64,000 nt of DNA from Desulfotignum balticum DSM 7044 (GTDB taxonomy: Bacteria > Desulfobacterota > Desulfobacteria > Desulfobacterales > Desulfobacteraceae): the NCBI RefSeq assembly GCF_000421285.1, contig NZ_ATWO01000002.1:62001-126000 (forward strand). The letters run 5' to 3'. Shown piece after piece: positions 52,038 through 60,928 of the stretch. Each line of letters begins with the position of its first letter. Within the stretch, counting starts at the first letter, position 1. The notes below the pieces were generated by a model, which saw only the letters and a program-made list of their open reading frames with translations, was not told the DNA's origin and did not search any database. The position numbers were made by a program, and so were the translations under genes.

Positions 52038-53705
52038 ATGATGACCGAGCCGATTTTTGATTTTGACTATCTTGTCATCGGATCCGGTTTCGGCGGCAGC
52101 GTGTCTGCCATGCGTTTGTCCCAGAAAGGCTACAAGGTGGGCGTTATCGAAGCGGGAAAAAGATGGTCAGGCAACGATTTTGCCAAAACCAACTGGCACC
52201 TGCGCAAATACCTGTGGATGCCCAAACTGTTTTTATATGGCATTCAGCGGATGAACCTGCTCAATGATATTTTTATCTTGAGCGGCGCCGGTGTGGGCGG
52301 CGGCAGTCTGAACTATGCCAATACCCTGTATGTGCCCCCGGATCCTTTTTTTGATCATGAAGTTGTCAAGCGCATGGGGGGAAAATCCGAACTCATGCCC
52401 TATTATGAGCTGGCCCAAAAAATGCTGGGGGCCACGGAAAACCGGTATATCGGCGAGGCAGACCATCTGATGCGCCAGACTGCGGCGGAATATGGAAGGG
52501 AGCACACCTTTCACAAAACCCGGGTGGGGGTGTATTTCGGAGAACAGGGCAAAAAAGCCAAAGACCCTTATTTTCTGGGACAGGGGCCGGACCGGGTGGG
52601 GTGTGAACTGTGCGGGGCATGCATGACCGGATGTAGGAAAGATGCCAAAAACACGCTGGACAAAAATTATCTGTTTTTTGCGGAAAAATTCGGGGCTCAG
52701 ATCATTGCTGAACACGGGGTGACAGATATTTTTCCGTTGTCGGACGACGGGTCTGAGGGATACCGGGTCACGGCGGTGAAGACCACGGGAATCCTGAGAC
52801 TTGAAACCGTTTATTACACAAAAGGGATTGTGCTGTCCGCCGGGGTCCTGGGAACCCTGTCTTTGCTGCTGACCATGAAGGAGAAAGGGCGATTGCCCAA
52901 CCTGTCGGATCAGCTGGGGCATCGGGTCAGAACCAACAGTGAAGCCATTTTGTCGGTCAGGGCCAATGCCAGGACCGCAGATTTTTCCAAAGGCGTGGCC
53001 ATTACATCGAGTGTGCATCCGGACGACCATACCCATATGGAGCCGGTGCGGTATGCCCAGGGCAATGATTTTTTAGGACTTTTGGCCGTCTTGATGACCG
53101 ACGGCGGGGGCCGGGTCCCCCGGATAGTCCGGTATATCGCCAATGTGCTGAGACATCCGATATCGTTTTTCCGGCTGTTGAATCCGTTTGGATTTGCCCG
53201 CAGAAACCTGATCGTTCTGGTGATGCAGACCCATGACAACTATTTGAATGTGTCCCGGAAACACCGAAAGATCTGGCCGTTTGTCAAAACCCTGGCATCG
53301 AGACAGGCCAGTGACAGAAAAAATCCGGTCTACATCCCCATTGCCCATGACTTTGTCCGGCGCCTGGCCCGGCGGGTGGACGGCATTCCGGTCAGCATTT
53401 TTTCAGAAGTGTATCTGAACGCGCCCATCACGGCCCATATCATGGGGGGATGCAGTGCGCACACAGATCCGGAAAAAGGGGTAATCGATGACAGAAATCA
53501 GGTTATGGGGTATAAAAACATGCGGGTGGCGGACGGGTCCATGATACCGGCCAACCTGGGGGTGAATCCGGCGTTGTCCATCACTGCTCTGGCGGAAAGG
53601 GCCATGTCCTTTGTTCCGGCAAAACAGTCAAATATAAACTTTTTACAGGTGGAAAAAAAATGGGGAATCACAGAGTTGCTGAACAGGGAAACCGGCCATG
53701 AATAA
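52038..53705 (+). CDS. GMC/cholesterol-oxidase-like FAD-dependent oxidoreductase
   Basis: A 555-residue flavoprotein. It has an FAD site (DYLVIGSGFGGSVSAMRL), a Cys-rich segment CELCGACMTGCRKDAKNTL near residue 190 that could bind an Fe-S cluster, and the C-terminal GGCSAHTDPEKGVID and VADGSMIPANLGVNP typical of GMC/cholesterol oxidase-like proteins. It oxidises an alcohol or sterol-like substrate in relatives; here the substrate is unknown. AGGAG precedes ATG 52038. It overlaps panE by 8 bases. Confidence 0.87.
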   Translation: MMTEPIFDFDYLVIGSGFGGSVSAMRLSQKGYKVGVIEAGKRWSGNDFAKTNWHLRKYLWMPKLFLYGIQRMNLLNDIFILSGAGVGGGSLNYANTLYVPPDPFFDHEVVKRMGGKSELMPYYELAQKMLGATENRYIGEADHLMRQTAAEYGREHTFHKTRVGVYFGEQGKKAKDPYFLGQGPDRVGCELCGACMTGCRKDAKNTLDKNYLFFAEKFGAQIIAEHGVTDIFPLSDDGSEGYRVTAVKTTGILRLETVYYTKGIVLSAGVLGTLSLLLTMKEKGRLPNLSDQLGHRVRTNSEAILSVRANARTADFSKGVAITSSVHPDDHTHMEPVRYAQGNDFLGLLAVLMTDGGGRVPRIVRYIANVLRHPISFFRLLNPFGFARRNLIVLVMQTHDNYLNVSRKHRKIWPFVKTLASRQASDRKNPVYIPIAHDFVRRLARRVDGIPVSIFSEVYLNAPITAHIMGGCSAHTDPEKGVIDDRNQVMGYKNMRVADGSMIPANLGVNPALSITALAERAMSFVPAKQSNINFLQVEKKWGITELLNRETGHE

Positions 53706-54660
53706 AACAAATAAAATCCACAATATCTGTATCTATGGTACGGGGGGTATCGGCGGTTATTTTGGCGCTAAAATCGCCCACACATGCAATCATGACCAAA
53801 CATTGGCGTATGACTGTTTTTTTGTGGCCAGGGGAGATCACCTCCAGGCCATCAGGCAAAAAGGCATCACGCTGATTTCTGAGGAAAAAACCATTACCGG
53901 GGTGCCGGCGGCAGCCACGGACCATATGGATGATCTGCCTGATCCGGACCTGATTTTTGTCTGTGTTAAAAGTTATGACCTGGATGGAGCCGTCAAAGCC
54001 ATTGTGCCAAAAATTCATGAAAACACCATTATACTGCCGTTGCTGAACGGGGCTGATATTTATGAAAGGATCAGAAAAAATGTGGCCACGGGTGTGATCC
54101 TGCCCGCCTGTGTCTATGTCGGCACCCATATCCAGGGGCCCGGCGTGATTTTTCAGAGTGGCGGAGACGGCAAGATTTTATTTGGGGCGGATCCGAAATA
54201 TGAATCGTTTGATCCGCAACCTGTTACCGATTTTTTCGATGCCATGCAGATCAATTATCAATGGCGTACCGATCCTTATCCGGATATCTGGAGCAAATAC
54301 CTGTTTATCGCAGCCTTTGCACTGGCCACGGTGTTTTTCAACAAAACCATCGGTGAAGTGGCCGCGGATCCAAAGGCAACACAGACCGCCCGTGAAATCA
54401 TGAAAGAAATCCAGGCCATAGCCACAGCCAAAGGGGTTGAACTGCCGGAACATATCATCACAAAGCAGCTGGCCATGGCGGCTCAATTTCCCTATGATAC
54501 AAAAACATCCTATCAACGGGATGTGGCATCCAAAGGACGGGTGAATGAAGGTGATCTATACGGGGGTACGATTCTCAGGCAGGGGGCTGAACTGGGCGTT
54601 TCCACCCCGGTCACCCGGTCGGTGTATTCAGCCATTCAGGACCGTCTGTCAGCCAAGTAA
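53698..54660 (+). CDS. panE: 2-dehydropantoate 2-reductase (ketopantoate reductase) family protein
   Basis: A 320-residue Rossmann-fold enzyme: ICIYGTGGIGGYFGAKIA binds NADPH, LIFVCVKSYDLD, ILPLLNGADI and SKYLFIAAFALATVF are family blocks, with a conserved Lys (SKYL) and downstream Glu. It reduces ketopantoate to pantoate in CoA synthesis, but family members also act on other 2-keto acids, and no other pan genes are nearby. The start at 53698 overlaps the GMC oxidoreductase stop. The stop overlaps the convergent nupC gene by 12 bases. Confidence 0.85.
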   Translation: MNKTNKIHNICIYGTGGIGGYFGAKIAHTCNHDQTLAYDCFFVARGDHLQAIRQKGITLISEEKTITGVPAAATDHMDDLPDPDLIFVCVKSYDLDGAVKAIVPKIHENTIILPLLNGADIYERIRKNVATGVILPACVYVGTHIQGPGVIFQSGGDGKILFGADPKYESFDPQPVTDFFDAMQINYQWRTDPYPDIWSKYLFIAAFALATVFFNKTIGEVAADPKATQTAREIMKEIQAIATAKGVELPEHIITKQLAMAAQFPYDTKTSYQRDVASKGRVNEGDLYGGTILRQGAELGVSTPVTRSVYSAIQDRLSAK

Positions 54661-55890
54661 TCCCACAATGGCGCCGGTCATGCAGGTGGCGATGGTGCCG
54701 GCGATAATGGACTTGAGACCCAAGGACACGATCTCTCCCCGGCGTTCCGGCGCCATTGTGCCCAATCCGCCGATCATGATGCCCAGGCTGCCGGGGTTGG
54801 CAAATCCGCACATGGCATAAAGCATGATCAGCCGGCTGTCCGGCCCCAGACTGTCTGCCGGCAGCCCGGCCAGGTTCAGGTAGGCCACGAATTCGTTGAT
54901 AATGGTTTTGGTGCCCATCAGCCCCCCGGCGATGCCGGCTTCCGCCCAGGGAACGCCCATGAGCCATACCACCGGTGACATGATCCATCCGAAAATCCGC
55001 TGCAGTGTCAGGGGCGTGCCGTTTACAACCGGCAGAATTTTGAGCAGGATATCTGCCAGATGCACCAGTGCCACCAGCACCACGAGCATGGCAATGATGT
55101 TGATGAGCAGTTCCACGCCCTGAAGGGTGCCCCGGGTGACGGCATCCATGGAACTGGTGGCCGGGTCCGGTTCGGTGAGCTCTCCGGAAGTGACCGGGCG
55201 GGTTTCCGGGATCATGATTTTGGCCACGGTGATGGCGGCCGGCGCACTGATGATGGAGGCGGCCAGGATATGGCCTAACACATTGGGGATGATGTCTCCC
55301 AGGATGTTGGCATACAGCACCATCATGGTGCCGGCGATGGTGGCCATGCCCGAAGTCATCAGGGTGAACAGTTCACTGCGGGTCAGGGAACGGACATAAG
55401 GCCGAATAAACAGAGGGGACTCCACCATGCCCACGAAAATATTGGCAGACACACCTAAGCCTTCAGCCCCGCCCAGTTTGAAGAGTTTTTCAAGCACCCG
55501 GGAAAATTTCTGAACCACCCAGGGCAAAATTTTCCAGTAAAAAAGCAATGAAGACAAGGCACTCATGAGCAGCACTAACGGCAGGGCCTGAAATGCCAGG
55601 ATAAAGGATGCACCAGCAAATTTCTCTTCAAAGGGCAAAGTGCCCCCCCCCAGGTAGCCGAATACCATGGAAGTGCCGGCCCGGGTGGCCTGTTCCAGGG
55701 CCAGAACCATCTGATTGAGCAGGACAAATCCCTGGCTCAGCAGCGGGATCTTGAGAAAAATCAGGGCCAGCAGAAATTGAAATCCTAAGCCGACGGCAAT
55801 GGTTTTGATGTTTACCCGGCCCCGGTTTTCACTGATCATCCAGGCCAGCCCGATAAAAACGATCAGACCGGCAACGCCTTGAATTATCAT
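54649..55890 (-). CDS. nupC: NupC-family concentrative nucleoside transporter
   Basis: A 413-residue membrane transporter with about ten hydrophobic segments. Motifs of the CNT family are seen: GVSANIFVGMVESPLFIRPYV, SGMATIAGTMMVLYA, GHILAASIISAPAAITVAKI, and GLMGTKTIINEFVAYL. It would import nucleosides with H+ or Na+. It stands alone on the minus strand; its 3' end overlaps panE by 12 bases and its 5' end faces the long intergenic region upstream of cstA. Confidence 0.93.
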   Translation of the reverse strand: MIIQGVAGLIVFIGLAWMISENRGRVNIKTIAVGLGFQFLLALIFLKIPLLSQGFVLLNQMVLALEQATRAGTSMVFGYLGGGTLPFEEKFAGASFILAFQALPLVLLMSALSSLLFYWKILPWVVQKFSRVLEKLFKLGGAEGLGVSANIFVGMVESPLFIRPYVRSLTRSELFTLMTSGMATIAGTMMVLYANILGDIIPNVLGHILAASIISAPAAITVAKIMIPETRPVTSGELTEPDPATSSMDAVTRGTLQGVELLINIIAMLVVLVALVHLADILLKILPVVNGTPLTLQRIFGWIMSPVVWLMGVPWAEAGIAGGLMGTKTIINEFVAYLNLAGLPADSLGPDSRLIMLYAMCGFANPGSLGIMIGGLGTMAPERRGEIVSLGLKSIIAGTIATCMTGAIVGLLG

Positions 55891-56095
55891 GGTGTTTCTT
55901 TCAGCTCAAATATAGTGGTTTAAGTCAAATGCATCCTGAAACCCTATAATTCATTTGGCGGATCACGTCAACGATTCGGTGCATAAGTCGCGTTTTTGCA
56001 ACCAAATTATAGTGATTTTTCATGTTTTTTGGGTTTACTTTTCTGTTTTACAGGCATATGAAGACAAAACGGGATCGTTTTATCAGGATAAACAA

Positions 56096-56111
56096 TGGCA
56101 TTTATTTTGCA
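56096..56111 (+). promoter_or_regulatory. Sigma-54 (-24/-12) promoter for cstA
   Basis: TGGCA at 56096-56100 and TTGCA at 56107-56111; the invariant GG and GC are exactly 10 bases apart, as RpoN promoters require. The transcript should start near 56122, giving a leader of about 135 bases. Activation by an enhancer-binding protein is expected. Confidence 0.75.
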
Positions 56112-56143
56112 GACTCGTATAGGAAATTAAGGAGAACTACATT

Positions 56144-56205
56144 TTGGAAGCATACGTGATATAGGGTTTTTGCCAGACAAAAGCGGCCGACGCCGACCGT
56201 TTTTG
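56144..56205 (+). promoter_or_regulatory. Possible leader peptide and hairpin in the cstA 5' leader
   Basis: AAGGAG at 56129-56134 is followed by TTG GAA GCA TAC GTG ATA TAG (56144-56164) and then a 9-base-pair stem with one G-T pair (56178-56186 with 56197-56205). This may be translation-coupled control of cstA; chance is not excluded. Confidence 0.3.
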
Positions 56206-56257
56206 CCGTGATTTATATTAACGGCTACATCTCACAGCCATAAGGAGGAGAGAAACA

Positions 56258-57994
56258 ATGGATGCGTTATTAATCATGGTGGTTTCCTTTATCGGTTATA
56301 TTTTTATGTATCAGGTGTATGGCCGGTTCATTGGAAAGAAAATTTTCAAACTGGCCCAGGGCGCTGAAGTGCCATCGGTTGTCATGGAAGATGGTGTGGA
56401 CTATGTGCCCACCAAAAAAGAGGTGATCTTCGGCCATCACTTCACTTCCATTGCCGGTACGGGTCCCATCGTGGGACCGGCCATTGCCATTATCTGGGGA
56501 TGGGTGCCGGCCATGATCTGGGTGTTTTTCGGCAGCATTTTCATGGGTGCTGTGCATGATTTCGGCGCGTTGATTATTTCCATGAGGAACCAGGGAAAGT
56601 CCATTGCCGACTATACCTCAAAATATGTCAACAACCGCACCCGGTTTTTCTTTTTTCTCATCGTTTTTCTGGAATTATGGATCGTGATCGCCGTGTTCGG
56701 TCTGGTGATCGCCGTGGTCTTTGCCATGTATCCCACATCGGTTTTTCCGGTCTGGTGTGAGGTGGCCATTGCCCTTTACTTAGGGTATGCCATCTACAAA
56801 CAGGGCAAAAGCATCATCACCTGGTCCATCATTGCCGTGGTGCTCATGTATGTCACCGTGTTCATCGGTGCGGTGCTGCCCATCAAAATGCCCACCATTG
56901 CAGGGATTCCGCCCACAGGGGTGTGGACAATTGTTTTGCTGATCTATGCGTTTATCGCCTCCACCCTGCCGGTCACCACGTTGCTGCAGCCCCGGGATTT
57001 CATCAATTCCCATCAGCTCATGATCGTGATGGTGCTGCTGATGATCGGCGTGGTTTTTTCCGCTTTTTTTGCCAACCTGTCCATTGTGGCACCGGCCGTT
57101 CAGATGAATCCGGCCCAAGCCCCGCCCATGTGGCCGTTTTTGTTCATCACCATTGCCTGTGGCGCGATTTCCGGGTTTCATTCCCTGGTGTCTTCGGGCA
57201 CGTCTGCCAAACAGGTGCGGTATGAAACCGATTCTTTGTTTGTGGGATACGGGTCCATGCTCATGGAAGGGGCCCTGGCCACTTTGGTGATCATTGCCGT
57301 GGCTGCCGGTATCGGTATGGGATATGTGACCAAATCCGGTGAAACCCTGATGGGAGTAGCTGCCTGGACCACCCATTATTCCTCCTGGGCCGCAGCCGCC
57401 GGCTTGGGTTCCAAAGTAGCCGCATTTGTGGACGGGTCCGCCAACATGCTTGCGGCATTCGGCATCCCGGCCAGCATCGCCGTGGTGATTATGGGTGTGT
57501 TTGTGGCGTCCTTTGCCGGTACCACCCTGGATACGGCCACCCGGATTCAGCGCTATATTCTGTCCGAGCTGTTTGACAGTGTGAAGCTCACGGCATTGAC
57601 CGGCAAATATGTCACCACGTTTCTGGCCGTGGGAACGGCCCTGCTGCTGGCATTTGCCACCGGTCCCAGCGGAAACGGCGCCCTGAAGCTGTGGCCCCTG
57701 TTCGGTGCCGTGAATCAGACCCTGGCCGGTCTGGCGCTGATTATCATCACGTTGTACCTCAAAGACAAAGGCGGGGTGAAATGGATGATTTCCGGTATCC
57801 CGGCCGTGTTTATGATGGTGATGACCATCTGGGCGTTGATCCTGAACCAGGGCAGTTTCGGCACGGCCCACAACACCCTGCTTCAGGTGGTTAACGCCAT
57901 TATTCTGATTCTGGCGGTCTGGATCACGGTGGAAGGGGTATTGCGGTTTTTTACCGTCACCCCCGGGGGTGAGATTGCATCAGAACACAGATAA
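56258..57994 (+). CDS. cstA: Carbon starvation protein CstA (pyruvate/peptide transporter family)
   Basis: A 578-residue integral membrane protein with many hydrophobic spans, the short CstA type (E. coli CstA has about 700). Recognisable segments are GHHFTSIAGTGPIVGPAIA, WGWVPAMIWVFFGSIFMGAVHDF (in short pieces), SGFHSLVSSGTSAKQ and ALAG-type NQTLAGLALIIITLYL. Family members import pyruvate or peptides. It is preceded by AAGGAGG and a sigma-54 promoter. It is followed closely by a small membrane protein, a small soluble protein and an ArsA-like ATPase, all codirectional with overlaps, so they form one operon. Confidence 0.94.
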   Translation: MDALLIMVVSFIGYIFMYQVYGRFIGKKIFKLAQGAEVPSVVMEDGVDYVPTKKEVIFGHHFTSIAGTGPIVGPAIAIIWGWVPAMIWVFFGSIFMGAVHDFGALIISMRNQGKSIADYTSKYVNNRTRFFFFLIVFLELWIVIAVFGLVIAVVFAMYPTSVFPVWCEVAIALYLGYAIYKQGKSIITWSIIAVVLMYVTVFIGAVLPIKMPTIAGIPPTGVWTIVLLIYAFIASTLPVTTLLQPRDFINSHQLMIVMVLLMIGVVFSAFFANLSIVAPAVQMNPAQAPPMWPFLFITIACGAISGFHSLVSSGTSAKQVRYETDSLFVGYGSMLMEGALATLVIIAVAAGIGMGYVTKSGETLMGVAAWTTHYSSWAAAAGLGSKVAAFVDGSANMLAAFGIPASIAVVIMGVFVASFAGTTLDTATRIQRYILSELFDSVKLTALTGKYVTTFLAVGTALLLAFATGPSGNGALKLWPLFGAVNQTLAGLALIIITLYLKDKGGVKWMISGIPAVFMMVMTIWALILNQGSFGTAHNTLLQVVNAIILILAVWITVEGVLRFFTVTPGGEIASEHR

Positions 57995-58011
57995 GTTCCG
58001 ACTGGGGCGCG

Positions 58012-58443
58012 ATGCATAAAACGCTTCAGAAACACTATATGATACTGATGTTGCCGGGCCTGGGACTGTTTCTGGTCCTGGGCCTGGCATTTGCACTGAA
58101 TCTGGTTTCACCGGGCTGGTTTGTTCTTTCTTCCCGGGTCTATGTTATCGTGTTTGTGGCCGCTGTTATGACGGCCATTGCCGGACCGATTTTTTTAAGG
58201 ACCCTGTTTGCCCATTCCGTAAGAGCACGGCACCATGTCGATGCTGCTGATTTTCTCAAGTTTCAGCGACGGCTCTTGCAGGTGTCTCAGACAACGGTGT
58301 ATCTGGCGGTTGCAGCGGTATGGTTCAGTTTTCCCCGGTTTTATGCAGCCGCCATTGTGTTGATGGGATTGTATGCCATGTATTATTACTATCCGTCCCG
58401 GCAGCGGATCGATTTTGACAAAAAAATATTCCGGGTGACATGA
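58012..58443 (+). CDS. Small multi-span membrane protein of the cstA operon
   Basis: A 143-residue protein with about four hydrophobic segments and a charged segment between the second and third (RTLFAHSVRARHHVDAADFLKFQRR). No family is recognised. It starts 17 bases after cstA and its stop overlaps the next gene by 4 bases (ATGA). It could be an accessory subunit of the CstA transporter, which is an inference from position only. Confidence 0.72.
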   Translation: MHKTLQKHYMILMLPGLGLFLVLGLAFALNLVSPGWFVLSSRVYVIVFVAAVMTAIAGPIFLRTLFAHSVRARHHVDAADFLKFQRRLLQVSQTTVYLAVAAVWFSFPRFYAAAIVLMGLYAMYYYYPSRQRIDFDKKIFRVT

Positions 58444-58751
58444 AAAACGACAACACACCATTTCCGCCTTTTTGGGGCCGGATCAAAAAACAGGCCCTCA
58501 GCTGGTGGCAGGCCGCAGATGAGGTGGCACGTAACAAAGCGGTCCACACCATTGAAGCGGAGTGCGAAGAGATGGAATATATTTTTGCGCTGCTGGTGCA
58601 GGGATCATTTGTGGGCCTGCCGTCTCCGCCGGCACATCTGAGTATGGATCTTCTGCCGCTGATGGAAAAGGACCTGATGCTGTTGCTGGAAAGGATGAAC
58701 ACGTCAAACCAACCGTTGTCCCGGTTGTTTTCCGTGTTCGATATTTCGTGA
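58440..58751 (+). CDS. Small soluble protein of the cstA operon, unknown function
   Basis: A 103-residue protein, charged and probably helical, with FWGRIKKQALSWWQAADEVAR near the N-terminus and YIFALLVQGSFVGLPSPPAHLS in the middle (shown in short pieces). No cysteine pair, catalytic motif or signal peptide. Its start overlaps the preceding membrane gene, and the ArsA-like ATPase begins 4 bases after it. It may be the partner or substrate of that ATPase. Confidence 0.7.
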   Translation: MKNDNTPFPPFWGRIKKQALSWWQAADEVARNKAVHTIEAECEEMEYIFALLVQGSFVGLPSPPAHLSMDLLPLMEKDLMLLLERMNTSNQPLSRLFSVFDIS

Positions 58752-58755
58752 TCCC

Positions 58756-59670
58756 ATGGCTTGCTTGCGAACCCTTTTTTTTCTGGGCAAGGGCGGTACG
58801 GGCAAATCCACGGCATCGGCCCTGATCTCCCTGGTGCTCAAAGAAAAAGGCAAAAAAGTGGTTCTGGCCTCTTTTGATGATGCCCATAACCAGGCCGATA
58901 TTTTTGAGACGGTATTTTCAGACAAAGCCTGTTCTTTGGGCCCGTGTCTCGAGGTGCTGCAGATCGACCGGGATAAGCAGATCAAACGCTATCTGGCAAA
59001 GACCGCGAAACAGGTGAAAGCCAGTTTCGCTTATCTGACCGCATTCAATCTGGACCATTATTTCGATATTCTCAAATTTTCCCCGGGCATGGAGGAATAT
59101 GCCCTGGTTGCAGCGTTTACCGATCTTGTGGCCCGATACAAGACCCATGACTATCTGGTGATCGATATGCCGCCCACGGCCCTGTCCCTGCGGTTTTTCA
59201 ATCTGCCGTCTTTGTCTTTGACCTGGACGGATCAGCTGGAAAAGCTGAGAAACCAGATCAATGAGAAAAAAGAGATCATTTCACGAATCACTCTGGCCGG
59301 CAAAGAATTTGAGCGGGACAAGATACTCCAGCGGCTTCTTCAGATCAAATCCGATTATCAGGCCCTCAAGGCCCTGTTTGAAGATCCGGCTCAAACCAGC
59401 TTTTATGTGGTTTTTAACCGGGATGTCCTGTCTGTGGCGGAAACCCGGCGGGTCATCGAACACCTGGACCGGCAGGTCATCAAGCCCCGGGGCCTGATCT
59501 GCAATGAAAGGACCGGGGCAAATGGGTTTATACAGACAGTGGAAACGTTGTTCCCGGGCATTCCCATCCAGACCATTCCTTATTCATCGGCATCTCTGAT
59601 CGGCATGGAGGCCCTGGCACAGCATATCCGTTCAAATGAGCTGACCTTTGACAAAATCCTGCCTGAATAA
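58756..59670 (+). CDS. ArsA/Get3-like ATPase
   Basis: A 304-residue SIMIBI-type ATPase. The deviant P-loop GKGGTGKST is near residue 12, ASFDDAHNQADIF matches the D-P-A-H-N switch I region of ArsA/Get3, VIDMPPTA is switch II and ICNERTG is the adenine-binding loop. It lacks the duplicated arrangement of classical ArsA and there are no ars genes, so arsenite export is unlikely. Coexpression with cstA suggests insertion or regulation of a membrane partner. Its stop touches the convergent cupin gene with no gap. Confidence 0.85.
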   Translation: MACLRTLFFLGKGGTGKSTASALISLVLKEKGKKVVLASFDDAHNQADIFETVFSDKACSLGPCLEVLQIDRDKQIKRYLAKTAKQVKASFAYLTAFNLDHYFDILKFSPGMEEYALVAAFTDLVARYKTHDYLVIDMPPTALSLRFFNLPSLSLTWTDQLEKLRNQINEKKEIISRITLAGKEFERDKILQRLLQIKSDYQALKALFEDPAQTSFYVVFNRDVLSVAETRRVIEHLDRQVIKPRGLICNERTGANGFIQTVETLFPGIPIQTIPYSSASLIGMEALAQHIRSNELTFDKILPE

Positions 59671-60129
59671 TTACGGGGTTTGTGTCACTGTGACCGGCGT
59701 GTCTGCCTGACCGGCGTAAAACACGATGATATGGGCCGGATCAGGGCCGATGCTTTCTCCCCAGTGCCAGGTGTTGACCACTTCCACAATGGCCTCACCT
59801 GCGTTCAGATCCAGTGTTTTTCCGTCCGTGGTGTGTACCTTTAAATGGCCGGACAAAAGCACCCCGGCGTTGATCACCGGATGCTGGTGAATCGCCAGCT
59901 TCTCTCCTGCCGGCACGGTGATGCTCAAAATGCGGACTTCCGGTTGACCGTCCGGATAGGCCGGCAGTAAAGCGCCATCCCAGCTCTTCTGGGTGGCAGC
60001 CAGTTCCTTGACCGCAATCTGCGGGTTCTTGGCAAATACGGGAGAACTCAGGCACAGGACAAGCCCGCATAAAAAGATCAGGCAGAAACAGGGATAAGGT
60101 GTCAATCGTTTTTTAAAGACCCGCGTCAT
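59671..60129 (-). CDS. Exported cupin-domain protein
   Basis: A 152-residue protein with an N-terminal signal peptide (basic start, then CFCLIFLCGLVLCLSSPVFA, cleaved about residue 33) and a single cupin barrel. Metal-ligand candidates are HQHPVINAG (two His) and the later HWGES. Periplasmic by inference; the ligand is unknown. It is the last gene of a minus-strand set and lies 13 bases downstream of the VanX-like gene. Confidence 0.8.
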   Translation of the reverse strand: MTRVFKKRLTPYPCFCLIFLCGLVLCLSSPVFAKNPQIAVKELAATQKSWDGALLPAYPDGQPEVRILSITVPAGEKLAIHQHPVINAGVLLSGHLKVHTTDGKTLDLNAGEAIVEVVNTWHWGESIGPDPAHIIVFYAGQADTPVTVTQTP

Positions 60130-60142
60130 TGTCAGTATTCCT

Positions 60143-60886
60143 TTATTTTACCACAAAATCAAAATAGGTGTCTGGAAACGGTTCATTTTTCAACGTAAAA
60201 TGCCACCATTCCTTGTCATAGTATTGAAAACCGTGCTTTTCCATGAGCGTTTTGAGCAGCAGCCGGTTGATCCGCTGGGACGGATCCAGGTTCGGGTTTT
60301 CCGGATGGGATCGTTTATGAAAACAGTCAAACCCGGTGCCCATATCGATGCTGTTGTCGGCAAACCGCTGGTCTGCCGGCAGATAGCATTCCTTTTGTCC
60401 GGTCTGACCTAAAATAAATTCCGGCTGATCCGGCACCGGCACCGGCACAATAGTCAAATCAACGGTACTGCCCCTGGAATGGCTGGATTTTTCAGCCACA
60501 TATCCGTCCCTGAACAGGTTGCGTTTGTCCAGTGTGGGGTAAAACTCGGTCCGGGTGGCGGTGTCTTCTACCTCTTTGGCCCACCGGACAAAATGATCCA
60601 CGGCCCGCTGGGGCCGGTAGCAGTCATAAATCTTGATGCTGAAACCAAAGGGATTGAGATCCGCCTGAACCCCGGCCAGGGCAGCGGCCGCTTCTTCGGT
60701 GAGATAACATTTGGCTGCATGATACCCATCCACGGGGGTGCCCAGAAAATTATGTTCGGTGACATACCGGATGTCCATGACCGCGTCCGGGATGATTTCC
60801 CGGATCTCCACAAATTCGTCAGGGATCGGGTCTGCGGCAGCCGGGATGACCAGGGCCAGCCAGAGGATCAATATGCGTTTTAACAT
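60143..60886 (-). CDS. D-alanyl-D-alanine dipeptidase (VanX/DdpX family)
   Basis: A 247-residue zinc dipeptidase with an N-terminal signal peptide (about 18 residues). The zinc site is seen as SHSRGSTVD (His, Asp) and EWWHF (catalytic Glu, His ligand). DIRYVTEHNFLG and YDCYRPQRAVDHF are the family start and active-site Arg segments. It would recycle D-Ala-D-Ala in the periplasm; there are no VanH/VanA genes, so it is not a glycopeptide resistance cassette. AAGGAG precedes the ATG. Part of the radical SAM, VanX and cupin set. Confidence 0.9.
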   Translation of the reverse strand: MLKRILILWLALVIPAAADPIPDEFVEIREIIPDAVMDIRYVTEHNFLGTPVDGYHAAKCYLTEEAAAALAGVQADLNPFGFSIKIYDCYRPQRAVDHFVRWAKEVEDTATRTEFYPTLDKRNLFRDGYVAEKSSHSRGSTVDLTIVPVPVPDQPEFILGQTGQKECYLPADQRFADNSIDMGTGFDCFHKRSHPENPNLDPSQRINRLLLKTLMEKHGFQYYDKEWWHFTLKNEPFPDTYFDFVVK

Positions 60887-60928
60887 GGGTGCGTTCTCCT
60901 TGACAATTTGTTTTGAATGAAAAAAAGA

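Larger units (their letters stand above)
55891..56257. other. Long intergenic region upstream of cstA
   Basis: A 367-base non-coding region between divergent nupC and cstA. It holds a 16-base dyad at 56066-56081 (AAAACG..CGTTTT), a sigma-54-type promoter (56096-56111), and a structured leader with a possible 6-codon leader peptide and a hairpin (56144-56205). No protein gene is seen. Confidence 0.6.

Noticed and set aside
56780-57871. 363-codon minus-strand open frame opposite cstA
   Set aside because: His/Gly-rich repetitive translation typical of the reverse strand of a membrane protein gene.
58756-59670. Arsenite efflux ATPase
   Set aside because: A single ArsA-like domain without arsB, arsD or arsR; the operon context is cstA.
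60143-60886. Vancomycin-resistance cassette member
   Set aside because: No VanH, VanA or VanRS genes nearby; VanX-family dipeptidases are common in murein recycling.
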